Assembly (NCBI GenBank): GCA_009746045.1
Contig: RPFO01000213.1
Span: 13,093,051 to 13,157,050, forward strand
Source of the DNA: Mesostigma viride
Lineage: Eukaryota; Streptophyta; Mesostigmatophyceae; Mesostigmatales; Mesostigmataceae
DNA: 64,000 bases
Reading direction: 5' to 3'
Shown in pieces: positions 31,266 through 41,000 of this stretch. The notes under the pieces are model-generated. The model saw only the letters and a list, made by a program, of their open reading frames with translations. It was not told the origin of the DNA and did no database searches. Position numbers and translations under genes: made by a program. The first letter of the stretch is position 1; every line of letters begins with the position of its first letter.

Positions 31266-32630
31266 GGCGCAGGGGAATGGGCATAGCCATGGGAAAATGG
31301 GCGTGGCTTGGTTCCTGACCTTATTTCTCTGGCAGGAGTCACAGGAGTCCACATAGGCCTTAACATCCTGATAAAGGCCAGGCCACCAAAACCTCTGCTG
31401 CACCTCATGCAGTAGCTTAGCATAACCAGGATGACACGCAGTCACATCGTCATGGAAACAATGTAACACTGTGGGAATGGCCATCTCAGGCACATACACT
31501 TTTCTAGTCACCGTGTGCTCTGCATCATGAGTGTGAACATACAGAACGCCCTCCCAGTATTCTACAGGTCTATTGCCAAAGTTGCCCCTCTGGATAGCTG
31601 CAGTAGCCATGTCCTCCGTCTTGGTGAAGGCCTTGATGACGTCCAGCAGGGAAATATTTAAAGGGTTAGGCAACACCAGGTCCTTGTCAGGTCCCAGGGG
31701 CTGCATCTGCATCTCCTCTTCCTGCCCAGGGCTAGCCACCAACTGCTTGGATGAGACAGTAGTAGCTATAGGCCCTTTTGACCTTGCCATCACCTGAGAG
31801 GCCAACACCTTGGACCGGCCTACCAACACAGGGTCCATGACCCACTTCCTGGGCCTACCTCTGCTGCGCCTAGCAGGGCCTCCCTCACCTGGCTGCTCTG
31901 TGGGAGTGGGCACCACACCTTCAGGACTTCTCCTAAGACTGTCAGACAGTGACTGGACACCCTCCTGGACGCCTGTCAACTCTGGGACAGAGCCCTGGTC
32001 GATGAGCATCACGGGACCACCGTTATTCCCTACAGGTGGTGTCAACAGTTGAGAAACCTTCTGGTTGTTGGCCTGAGCTCTAGTCAAGGCTCCACACTCT
32101 ACCACAGAAATCAGGGCAGCACAGATGTCCAAGTCCTCATGAAAACTTCCCATCAAATCCCTCCTCCTGGACAGGGCGTCAGGCACCACATTCTGCGTAC
32201 CAGGAATGTACCTCACAGAGAAAGGTCCAAACCCCCCCAGGAACTCCATCCATCCAGCCATCCTCTTACTCATCCGGGTCTGTTCCAACACATGTACCAA
32301 GGGCCTGTGGTCAGTCATCAGGGTAATAGACTCGTTGCCCTGCCCATCTCTGGCGCTGCTGGCCACAGAAAACTGGGCCCCCTTCAGTAGGTGTTCCCAC
32401 TTGTGACAGGCCACCACCAATCCCAACAGCTCTTGCTCATGAACAGGGTAGTTACGTTCTGCAGACGTCATACTCCTGGACATGTATTCCACTGGTTGAG
32501 GGCCCTTACCATGATCTTGCATTAGTACTGCACCAATAGCACCCTGTGAGGCGTCAGACCTAACCTGGTATGGCAAGTCTGGGTTGGGGCCCACCAACAA
32601 GGGAGCAGTGGTAAGCTTCTGCTTCAACAC
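31251..32630 (-). CDS. RNase H and integrase zinc-binding region
   Basis: 459 codons. RNase H is shown by VRSDASQGAIGAVLMQ, a Glu in NYPVHEQELLGLVVAC and an Asp in TLMTDHRPLVHVL. A linker of about 150 residues follows, longer than usual, with PSPGQEEEMQMQPLGPDKDL. The HHCC zinc-binding motif of integrase comes last (HCFHDDVTACHPGYAKLLHE, then CDSCQRNK). The frame ends just before the first integrase Asp because of a frame break. Confidence 0.85.
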   Translation of the reverse strand: MLKQKLTTAPLLVGPNPDLPYQVRSDASQGAIGAVLMQDHGKGPQPVEYMSRSMTSAERNYPVHEQELLGLVVACHKWEHLLKGAQFSVASSARDGQGNESITLMTDHRPLVHVLEQTRMSKRMAGWMEFLGGFGPFSVRYIPGTQNVVPDALSRRRDLMGSFHEDLDICAALISVVECGALTRAQANNQKVSQLLTPPVGNNGGPVMLIDQGSVPELTGVQEGVQSLSDSLRRSPEGVVPTPTEQPGEGGPARRSRGRPRKWVMDPVLVGRSKVLASQVMARSKGPIATTVSSKQLVASPGQEEEMQMQPLGPDKDLVLPNPLNISLLDVIKAFTKTEDMATAAIQRGNFGNRPVEYWEGVLYVHTHDAEHTVTRKVYVPEMAIPTVLHCFHDDVTACHPGYAKLLHEVQQRFWWPGLYQDVKAYVDSCDSCQRNKVRNQATPIFPWLCPFPCALGSV

Positions 32631-32717
32631 ATCAAAAGCTTGCTGGCATGCTGCAGTCCATTCAAAGGGACATCCTTCTTGAGCAGGGCTAACAGGGGAC
32701 CAGAGATGGCCGCCATG

Positions 32718-33536
32718 TCAGGGAATGAACCGTCGGTACCAGCCCACCAGGCCCAGAAAGGATCTGACATCCTGAGCTGACTTCAACACAGGCCACTCCA
32801 AAACAGCAGAGACCTTGCTGGCCTCAGGAGTCATACCTGCAGCGCTCAGCTGGTAGCCCAGAAACTTCACCTCTTGGCCCCACTCCACCTTGGACCTCTT
32901 CACCGACAGATGATACTGATGGATCACCTTAAGGACCTCCTCCACGTTCTCCAGGTGCTCCCTGAAGGTACGAGAGTGTACCAGAATGTCGTCCAGGTAG
33001 ACGACCACACAAGTCCTGAAGACCACCCTGGTAGTGTCACACAAGTGGGCAATGTCCTTGAACCTGGGGTTGCGAAGGTCAGGTGAGATCTGGGGCAGGG
33101 CATTTCCAGTCAGGTGGCCAAAGATGGCATTGACAAACATCTGCATAGTGGCAGGACTGTTAGAGGCACCCATGGGCATTACTGTCCACTGGAACTGTCC
33201 CCATGGGGTAGAAAAGGCCGTCTTGGGGATGTCCTCAGTAGCCACCCTGATCTGCCAGAAAGCATGCCTGAGGTCAAACTTGGTAAAGAAGGCAGCTCCT
33301 GCAGTCCTCTCCAGCAACTCATCAATTCTGGGCAGAGGGTACCTGGACTTGACAGTCACCTTGTTCAGTCCCCTCAGGTCAATGCACAACCTCCACCCCC
33401 CATCATGCTTGGGTACAAGCAAACACCCAGAACTGAAAGGACTGTTAGCTGGGAGGATCAGACCAGCCTCCAACAGGCCAATAAGTATGGTCTTCAGCTC
33501 TGCCATCTCTGCAGGGCCCATCCTGTACATAGGCAC
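32718..33536 (-). CDS. Ty3/gypsy reverse transcriptase
   Basis: 272 codons covering RT from fingers to connection. It includes SPFSSGCLLVPKHDGGWRLC, LPRIDELLERTAGAAFF, TKFDLRHAFWQIRV, PMGASNSPATMQMFVN and the catalytic VVYLDDILVHS. It ends FLGLVGWYRRFIP before a break near 32718; the next frame starts at 32630. An extra segment of about 25 residues between the B and C motifs (PQISPDLRNPRFKDIAHLCD) is typical of some chromovirus lineages. Confidence 0.9.
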   Translation of the reverse strand: MPMYRMGPAEMAELKTILIGLLEAGLILPANSPFSSGCLLVPKHDGGWRLCIDLRGLNKVTVKSRYPLPRIDELLERTAGAAFFTKFDLRHAFWQIRVATEDIPKTAFSTPWGQFQWTVMPMGASNSPATMQMFVNAIFGHLTGNALPQISPDLRNPRFKDIAHLCDTTRVVFRTCVVVYLDDILVHSRTFREHLENVEEVLKVIHQYHLSVKRSKVEWGQEVKFLGYQLSAAGMTPEASKVSAVLEWPVLKSAQDVRSFLGLVGWYRRFIP

Positions 33537-34429
33537 AAAGGAGGACGAGCACCCTCTACCAACTTGATGACATGTGTGATGGGTCCCTCAGGAGGATACT
33601 GGGGCATCTTGTCCTCAAAGATGGCTCCATACCTGTCCAACAAGGCATCATGCTGCTGTTGTTGCTCAGTGGTGACAGTAGAACTGACAGCATTGACAGA
33701 ATGACCACTAGCAGACTCAGGTTCATTAGGCACCAAATGCAGGAAAAAGATGTGTTCCACTGGATAGGTGGCCAAATAAGACAGAGTATGCTTGGCAGAC
33801 CACACATGCTTCAGTAGGGCAGCCCGTTTCTCCTCCAAAGTCGGCTCTTGATCCACCCCTTTCGCACCTGCTTCCCCTCCCTTGCCATCATTGACAGCTG
33901 TCTGTGTGGAACAGCACTCAGTGGCTGTTCTTCTCCCCCCTGGCAACACACAGGTAGCATCCCACACTGTCCCATCCTTGAACTGGACCACCCTGTCAGG
34001 CCAAGAAATAGCAGGATTGGTGTCAGACAACCATGGGATCCCCAAAATCACATCCGCTGCCGTGAGGGGAATGACATCTGCTGTCACTTCCAAAGTCTGG
34101 GATGAACAAACTTGGAAGATGAGCTGCACATAGCCAGGTGAGCAGCTTCTCCTGCCATCAGAATACTGCACCATGACAGGTGTGGGGTGGGCCAACACAG
34201 GCAACTTCAGCTCCTGCACCAAGGATGCAGCAATATAATTACTGCCAGCACCAGAATCAATCATAAACAAGCAAGCTGGCTGAGCCAAGGGGACTGGCAC
34301 GTTGAGGAGCCTAGCCTGAAACTTGAGTAAGTGACCTGGTACAGGAGGACCCACAGGGACAGCAGGGTCAGAAGCACCCACAGTGTTCACTGGCCTAACG
34401 TCAACAGCAGGCAGGTCAGACCTGGCCAT
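33494..34429 (-). CDS. Aspartic protease and start of RT
   Basis: The protease signature FMIDSGAGSNYIAASL carries the catalytic DSG, and ADVILGIPWLSDTNP is the conserved downstream loop. The frame runs on to the RT N-terminus (HDALLDRYGAIFEDKMPQYP) and then leaves frame near 33540, where the C run CCTCC appears to have lost a base relative to the following RT frame. Confidence 0.85.
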   Translation of the reverse strand: MARSDLPAVDVRPVNTVGASDPAVPVGPPVPGHLLKFQARLLNVPVPLAQPACLFMIDSGAGSNYIAASLVQELKLPVLAHPTPVMVQYSDGRRSCSPGYVQLIFQVCSSQTLEVTADVIPLTAADVILGIPWLSDTNPAISWPDRVVQFKDGTVWDATCVLPGGRRTATECCSTQTAVNDGKGGEAGAKGVDQEPTLEEKRAALLKHVWSAKHTLSYLATYPVEHIFFLHLVPNEPESASGHSVNAVSSTVTTEQQQQHDALLDRYGAIFEDKMPQYPPEGPITHVIKLVEGARPPLCLCTGWALQRWQS

Positions 34430-35051
34430 GACAGAAGGATGACCTGGGGACCCAACTAGTTTTTTGACTCAGGTGGGTCTGGGGATGCTCCACTGCCCGA
34501 TGGTGGAAGCTGCTCAGGTGGTGCTGGAGGCTCATCCTCGTCCCCCCATCCTCCTCATCTGCCAGCAGCTGCATGAGAGCGTTCACCATCCTACGCTTAT
34601 CCTGTCTGCTGAAGGGCCTAGCGCGGGACTGGAACCTCCCAGAGGGCTGGAAGTTGGGCTGGAACCCTGGCTGTATCCGGTGATCGCCAGCAGGAACGCC
34701 AGGAGGAAGGTTGGGTGGCCTGGGAGATGGCAGGGCGCCAAAAGGTCCTCTCGTGGCAGGGGGAAACTGGTCCCGTCTAGGGCAGTCCCGTGCAAAGTGA
34801 CCTGGCTGGTTGCAGATAAAACAGTTACCCTGGGTGGGATCCAATGCATTGAGTTCCCCCAGGAGGTCATCCAGCTGGTTCAGGGACTTCTTGATGGGTG
34901 GCACTGGCGTGGCCACAGGTTCCCACTTGACAGAAAAAGCAGGCACACGACAAAGGGTAAGCACATAAGACAACACCTTGTCCCATTGCCAATCCACGTA
35001 GTCGAACTGGGAGAAGTGCTTGTCCACATCCAGTCGCACGTGTGGAGCCAT
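34416..35051 (-). CDS. Gag C-terminal part with zinc knuckle
   Basis: Carries a CCHC knuckle, CFICNQPGHFARDC (C-x2-C-x4-H-x4-C), the RNA-packaging motif of nucleocapsid. A basic Pro/Arg-rich tail follows (FQSRARPFSRQDKRRMVNAL). It overlaps the upstream capsid-like frame by about 170 nt in another frame; continuity of sense suggests a single-base break near 35045. The overlap with the protease frame at its end is 14 nt. Confidence 0.85.
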   Translation of the reverse strand: MAPHVRLDVDKHFSQFDYVDWQWDKVLSYVLTLCRVPAFSVKWEPVATPVPPIKKSLNQLDDLLGELNALDPTQGNCFICNQPGHFARDCPRRDQFPPATRGPFGALPSPRPPNLPPGVPAGDHRIQPGFQPNFQPSGRFQSRARPFSRQDKRRMVNALMQLLADEEDGGTRMSLQHHLSSFHHRAVEHPQTHLSQKTSWVPRSSFCHGQV

Positions 35052-35569
35052 GCCATGCAGTAGTCTGTGAAGTGCCTCTGCGTCAGAGCATTGGGAATCT
35101 TGGCTCTAAGGTTGGTGAATTGCTCCACGAACTGTGGCAGCGTCAAACCAGCCTGCGTACAGTTAGCCAGTGCGTCCCGATCCATGCGAAGCTGATCCTG
35201 GGGTAACAGAAACCGGCGAAAGCCCAATAGGAGAGAGGGGAGGTCGGTACACGCACGTCCAGCCACAGAACGCAAAAACTCATCAAAACGGTCGCTGGCA
35301 CTGTCGCTCATCCGCTGCCTAACCATTCTCTTCTGGATGTCCATCGTGAGACGTTCCTCTGCCTTGGGCCCATAGTTGGCGAAGTGGATAGCGAAGACAT
35401 CCTGAAACTTGGTGGAGAAATGGTCGAAGCTGCGATGGGTAAGGTTGGTCAGCGATAGCTTGTCTACCGACTCCACCTTAGGAAAAGGAACAGTACGAGG
35501 ATACAAAGACGTGAGCTCCATCACTGGGGCGTGTGGTGCATTCTGATTCTCCGACAATGTCGCAGCCAC
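34880..35569 (-). CDS. Gag capsid-like region
   Basis: Contains the helical retrotransposon gag region (FDHFSTKFQDVFAIHFANYG, then LTLPQFVEQFTNLRAKIPNA, RHFTDYCMAWLH). After about residue 175 the frame changes to low-sense sequence while the frame at 35051 carries the natural continuation. Confidence 0.75.
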   Translation of the reverse strand: MAATLSENQNAPHAPVMELTSLYPRTVPFPKVESVDKLSLTNLTHRSFDHFSTKFQDVFAIHFANYGPKAEERLTMDIQKRMVRQRMSDSASDRFDEFLRSVAGRACTDLPSLLLGFRRFLLPQDQLRMDRDALANCTQAGLTLPQFVEQFTNLRAKIPNALTQRHFTDYCMAWLHTCDWMWTSTSPSSTTWIGNGTRCCLMCLPFVVCLLFLSSGNLWPRQCHPSRSP

Positions 35570-36203
35570 CGAGAGCCGTGGAGGCTCATGCCCCTGTGCA
35601 TCTGTCCCTTCATCAACAAAAGGAGCGTCAACCGCATATACCCTCGTATACCCAGTGTTGGAGACGGTTGATCCACGAAAACAGACTCTCCATCGCCCGC
35701 CTGCCCTTGCGACTCAAGTTGCTGCACACGCGCAATAGTCCTACCCACACTCTTCTCCAGCGCTTCCGCCACACTTCTAGCTCTCGCAGCTTCCTCACGT
35801 TCATGTTGTAATCGAATTTTCTCCGCTGTCAGCTCGTCAGCCGCTAGCCGAGTGCCGTCTCGCCCCGGCACCGTGTTGTAGCCAAAACGAATAGCCGAAC
35901 CGTATTCGGGTGCTGGCGAACGCGTGTCCCCACGTTGGAGAACCGTGGTACACCTCTACCAATGCCACGCAGGGAGGGCTCGCCTGGTTGCACACCGAGG
36001 GGCAAGATGGAGAACTTTGGGCCGACCGACAGCGAATATCTGCGGGAAGCAGACATTAAGGTGGTATCTCCAAATAGTTGACGTCTGGGAGTAGATGATG
36101 AAACCCTTTCATCACCGGTCGTCCGTTGAGCTGCTAAAGATGTGGTTGCATCTTCAACTCTCTTACTTGATAACGGTGGTTGTGTCTCCGGGTTACTCAT
36201 CAC
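35521..36203 (-). pseudogene. Gag N-terminal region, frameshifted
   Basis: Two overlapping frames (36203-35844 and 35871-35521) give a Ser/Thr-rich N-terminus and then a coiled-coil-like stretch (AADELTAEKIRLQHEREEAA, ALEKSVGRTIARVQQLESQG). It lies directly downstream of the primer binding site and leader. Likely the start of Gag, in broken frames. Confidence 0.6.
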
Positions 36204-36409
36204 TCCATGGGTCGCGCATGCCGGACTGGGGAACGTTAGAGACTTATGGGCTCAAGGCAGTTCTCAGAGCAAGACTGTCACATAAGGATGAGTCACACTC
36301 TTAAGAACTGTCCGAATACACAGCATAACGTACCCTCTCTGGGTCTGGCAAGAATTCCATTGTTAATCGTGAACTAATACTGTCAAGACAACCAACACCT
36401 AGGTAGAAA

Positions 36410-36422
36410 CCTCCGATACCAA
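36410..36422 (-). promoter_or_regulatory. Primer binding site, initiator-Met tRNA type
   Basis: Directly next to the 5' LTR, on the minus strand, the sequence reads TTGGTATCGGAGG. It resembles the TGGTATCAGAGC complement of the 3' end of initiator methionine tRNA used by many Ty3/gypsy elements, with a couple of mismatches. Confidence 0.7.
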
Positions 36423-37125
36423 TGTAACGACTAAAAATGTTGTGTTTGCAACAGCCTCAGTATCAACATTAGCGTGAAAAGATCTTTATACCTGGGTTGG
36501 AGTCGCGACAGATAACTTCACGTCCAGAGAAGCAATGAAGATGGATCTTCAACAGTTAAGGGAATGAGTCCCCACCCTTGTTAGACACAACAGACAAGTT
36601 ATATCCAAGTCGACTATCTGTTGAAGTTATAGTTGACTTTTGGCAAGGGTTGTTTGATTGATGAAACAAGGAAACCCTTGAATTACACCATAGCTTTAGC
36701 TCTCACGTACGCACACATGCACGGCCGCCCCAAACAGGATAAAAGTCATCGTGCACGCAGCATCCATCCAACCCTAACCCGGAAGGACCAATCAAAAGTG
36801 AGGATCACTCAAGATAAGATCTTAGCCTCCGAATCCTCCACACAACACAAAGCCAGCACATACGAAATCTCAAGGACCTGGAACCAAATCCACCAGGTAC
36901 AACGGTACTGCAGAGAATCTTTGACTGACTAAACAACACCATGCAAAGTACCCTACGTGGATCAGGCCACGACCAATGAGGGTAGAACAATAGATTCGAC
37001 AGATCTCAACAGGCCCAATATCTATCAGACGTCGAAGCCTCCTAACTTCTCAAATAATTGTCCTAAAGAACTCATAATAAGATTCAACAGTAGGAAAACT
37101 TTGGATGTAACATTTGGTTGTTACA
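36423..37125 (-). repeat. 5' LTR
   Basis: The right copy is the 5' LTR with respect to transcription. 703 bp, TG...CA, followed on the plus strand by the GCGCC duplication at 37126-37130. Confidence 0.92.
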
Positions 37126-37448
37126 GCGCCGGTCGCTGACTTGTGTCCGTCTATTAGTAAATACCAAGCCAGGGATTTGATCATACCCATAATGACGGTC
37201 ATGAGTTGTGGGCCAAATCCTAGTGCGGTTAGAATGTGTTCTAGGTATTCCCAGCCGCACATACGGTCAAAGGCTTTTTCAAAATCCCAAAACAATATGA
37301 AACCCTCTATATCGTCGCGCCAGGCTTTTTCCACAATGTCCATGATGAGGGTAATGCTGTCGTTGATGTGGAGATTGGCCCTAAAGCCCACTTGCTCCGG
37401 ACCAATGAGGAAGTCTAGGACGGTGTATAAGCGTCGTTGGATTAGCGT
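37126..37448 (-). mobile_element. Poly(A) LINE, 5' end of the truncated copy (RT motif A)
   Basis: Minus-strand frame with LIGPEQVGFRANLHINDSIT and the catalytic motif FILFWDFEKAFDRM, ending at the LTR junction in GHKSATGA. It continues in sense into GASSRSLPQGDCMSP on the other side of the LTR element (27706). The truncation point is at 37448, where the target duplication begins. Confidence 0.85.
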
Positions 37449-37472
37449 GTTCTTCCGAAAATTGGCTCCGCC
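37449..37472. repeat. Inverted-repeat element, right terminal repeat and LINE TSD
   Basis: Reverse complement of 24975-24998 over 24 bp; its first 13-15 bases were copied to 25148-25162 by LINE insertion. Confidence 0.65.
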
Positions 37473-38035
37473 GTAGAGTTTCAACGGGCAAGTTGCAAAC
37501 ACGCACGTTACTTGATACGTACCATAGTACGGACAGGAACGTACAACGGGGCCGTCGCGCCGAACGGCGGATTTCAGCCCTCGAAGGTAGGGCGACACTG
37601 ATTTTCGGCAGTTTGTTGGCCTGTGTTTTTGAAAGTTCAAATCAAATGTCGCGGACACGAGTGCTTGCGCAGTTTTCGGTGCTCGTCATGGTGGCCATAC
37701 ATGCCCTCGGCCCGCAACATTTGTGCCGGACAATAGTGACAGGGTCAGGGAATAAATACTCAACTCATACCTTTGGCTGCGTCAATTCTATCTAGAAGCT
37801 ATTGACGCGGTTGGGCAAGGTTGTTTGCCCCTTTGGCCTCCGTTTTAAAGTCGGCGATACCTGTAGTGCGATGAGGTTTTGCCTGAGGTTCCACCAAGCT
37901 TTTTTTTTCTAGGCCTTTTTGGTACGATGAGCTAACTGTGCTATGAGGGATCCTAGCTGGTGTCGTTATTTTGGTATGCGTTGGTAACCCTTACCCTTTT
38001 GGTCATTAGGGCAAATTTTCATCATCATCGTGCAG
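37473..38035. other. 5' flank of the CXC gene
   Basis: No repeat recognised. T-rich plus-strand stretches (for example around 37900) suit either promoter or an intron preceding a first exon that I could not place. Confidence 0.35.
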
Positions 38036-41000
38036 ATTCCCCAGGCTTCGATGCCAGTTCAAGGACAACAAGCCACGGAACCTGCCCGGGAGACGTCAAC
38101 TGTTTTTCCTTTGCCTGCGCAGGTAAAGGTAGGACAGGTTAACGCAGTTCCCACTGGTTCTGGCGGTGTCGCTCGCTCGGAACTTCCGCCAGGGAGGGAG
38201 CCCAACCTGCGTCCGCCGCTATCGATGGTCGTGCCGCACGACCGACCATCTATTTTCCAAAGGGGCACTTCCGTGGCGAAGTGTACGATTCAGCAAACAG
38301 CAGGTTCGCAGAAGGCCATTTCTCATCCGGATGCAGTTTCCTGCTATTATTCCTTTACATCATGTCATTCACATACCCCGCCGAGCTTCGTACAATTTTT
38401 TGTGTGCCGAATGAGCAATCAACCTCGGTAGATTTTTTGGCACTTGATGGAAGTACAAGGTGTAAAGCTCCAAACCAGTATAAGGGATCAAAGATCAGGC
38501 GGAATTCGCATCTCAGGTTGTCTTCGCAGCTTCAAAATCAGCCTGCATTATCTGGGCAATGCAAAAGGTTTTTCTATTATCAATGAACAAAGCTGTCAGA
38601 AGTTTCTTCGCAGTTGCAATAGGTCAGTGCATGGGCAACTCTACTACACCAGTTGCGGAGTTTCGAGTTTTTAATGCCCAGTCTTCTGTTAGTTTTTCTA
38701 TCGCTGATATGATTCTTTTGAGCGTTTATGGTACCATGGCCTACTCCAGCAAGGGGCCTACTTTCCAAGTATTTGAAATACCATGGTGACATATGATTAC
38801 TTAGCAGTGCCTAATGTTTGGGCTGAAGACTGAATTCCATTTAAACCTTCATCCTTATGTGATATTACATTCGAGAATCTTGTTGTGAGAATTCTTTTCA
38901 GCGTGACCGCAGTTTTGTGGAATACTTTTCCATGCGAGGTATTGACTTTCTGTTTGTACTCCTGACCTTTTTAGTTTTTCAAACAGTTACCTATCTGCCC
39001 ATGGGTTTGCGTGCAATGCGCACTTTCTCACGGTGTGCAAACTCGTTTTCAAACCGCCTATCTGGGCCAGAATCCTCATGGAAATTGATATTGTTTGGCA
39101 TCGGGTTTTTTCCCATGGGGGGGTGGATGGCGGACCCTGCAACATGCACAGGTGCGAGCGGCACAGGCCCTGCTGGGGGATCTGCTGGTACCAACGTGGC
39201 TGCTGGCATCCTTGGCAGTAGAGTGGCCGGTCCAACGGTGTACCCTATGCCTGGCATCGTGGCGTCAGCGCGGGCAGGGATCCCCGCAGCGTTGCCAGTT
39301 GTCACCGCCTCGCCGATTGCTGTCCCAAGGGACCCCCAGGACAAGGCAAAGTACTCCCTGCTCCAGGCGCGGGCGCAGGTGCAGGCGCAAGCGCTGGCAG
39401 CCGGCGGCCCCAAGCCCCTGGCATCCATTTATGGCAAGCCAAGCCAACCCAGGGGGGTGGATGCCCTGGGGATGTCTATGCCGATGGGCTGTGTGGCCAC
39501 CAGCAGCGTTGCGGATGGCAGGTCTTTGGTCCGATGTTCCCTTGCAGGTGGCAGCACAGTGAGCCAAGGCACCCCCGCAGTGCCTTCCCTGCTCCCCACC
39601 TCCAAAGGCGATGCGGTGGCAGGCGCTAATGGTGTCTCCCTCGCTCCAGCTGGGACAGCTGTCAGCGCTAGCGAGCCCCCCAGGGTGCCCTCTCCGCCCA
39701 CAGGGGTGGCGAGTGCCGACGCCGGGGCCAGCAAAAAACCTGTGCGCGCGCCAGGGGCCCAGACGTACATGGACGGCGGCGTTGCCCCGAAGACGGCGGC
39801 GCAGATCTTCCTGCAGCAGTTGGTGGGTGCGGAACGTTATAAGGCACTCACCCAACAGCAGCAGCACCAGCAACAACAACAACTTCAGCAACAACCACAG
39901 CCATTGCAACCGCAGGCATCGCTTCAGCCGCGCGCACCACGGCCAGGGACGGTGTCCAGCAAACCCCAGAGGAGGCCAACGCCGCCAGGTGGTCCTGGGG
40001 CCCACCGGCTGGCACCGCGACCATCAGCAGATGCCAGTGGTGGCACATACACAGACTTGAAGCACTGGCAACCACATCCTCCAGCGCAGGTCCAGTACCG
40101 TGCGCATGTTGCAGGTGGTTATGCTGACCCCAGTCACCCCCCAGGGGTTCCCACTGGGGCAGCCTCTGGTGCCTTGGACCCGTGGCGGGCAAATGGACTG
40201 TCGCAGGGTGCCGGGGAGGCAACCCTGGGGGTGCACCCTGGCACCACCTCGGATGTGGCAGGCATCGGGTCCGCGTATCTAAAAACACTGGCCGCGCAAG
40301 CGCTCCCTAGTCACCAGGGGGAGCAGGGGTGGGGTGGGGCGGGCCCACAGCCACGGAGGGTGGCGGCGGCCAGCGCAAGGAACGGCGTGGTGCCAGGGTC
40401 AGGGGGGGGACCTCCCGCCAAGCGGTGCAAGCAATGCAACTGCAAGAACTCCAAATGCCTTAAACTGTGAGTTTTCTTAGGCTTCTTATTGATGGATGAC
40501 TTGTTTGGGCACTACTAGTGCTGATCTGCTTCATGCACCTCTTGGCACTACTTTTCGTTACAGGCTGTTATCTTCCTAGGTCCATCGGTAGGATAAACCT
40601 GGTGGCTGGCTGGTGCTTGAGTTCGCACGGGGCTTTGGTACATTTTTGGTGGTAAACTTTGGTTTTAAACGGTTACGCGGTCGACGTATGCTAGTTCAGA
40701 GTGTGTCGTGATGTGGGACCTTGCACGTCTTTTTGAGTGTCTCGTGCTGCTTACCATCACTAACCCTCGCTAACGTTCACGTCATGGTCCAACGCTTGAC
40801 CGTGGGGATGTGCTGTGGCCACCTACGCTTGGGCCGCTTGTCGTCTTTTCGGTGGCTGCTGGTGCGCCCTTGCTTCCGTAAGGTGCCTTGTGCATCCCAA
40901 AGTGCCCGTTTTCTTTTCCTGTTGTGTACCGGGACGGGGGCTGGATGCTCCACGGTTGCTTGCTGTGCCTCACCGGCAAGCCACGCAAGATCCACTGGCT

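Larger units (their letters stand above)
27702..37130 (-). mobile_element. Ty3/gypsy chromovirus-type LTR retrotransposon with 5-bp TSD
   Basis: Two 703-bp LTRs (27707-28409 and 36423-37125), both TG...CA, are flanked by GCGCC (27702-27706 and 37126-37130). Coding order on the minus strand is gag, protease, RT, RNase H, integrase and chromodomain, which defines the Ty3/gypsy chromovirus lineage. Two further ORFs follow before the 3' LTR. Total length is 9.4 kb. I found a single difference between the LTRs (A at about 27894 against G at about 36610), so the insertion is recent, yet the coding region has several frame breaks. It landed inside a LINE RT gene. Confidence 0.92.

Noticed and set aside
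39100-40300. Minus-strand frames over the large CXC exon
   Set aside because: Shadow frames of a GC-rich exon whose plus-strand frame leads into the CXC motif with consistent splice phase.
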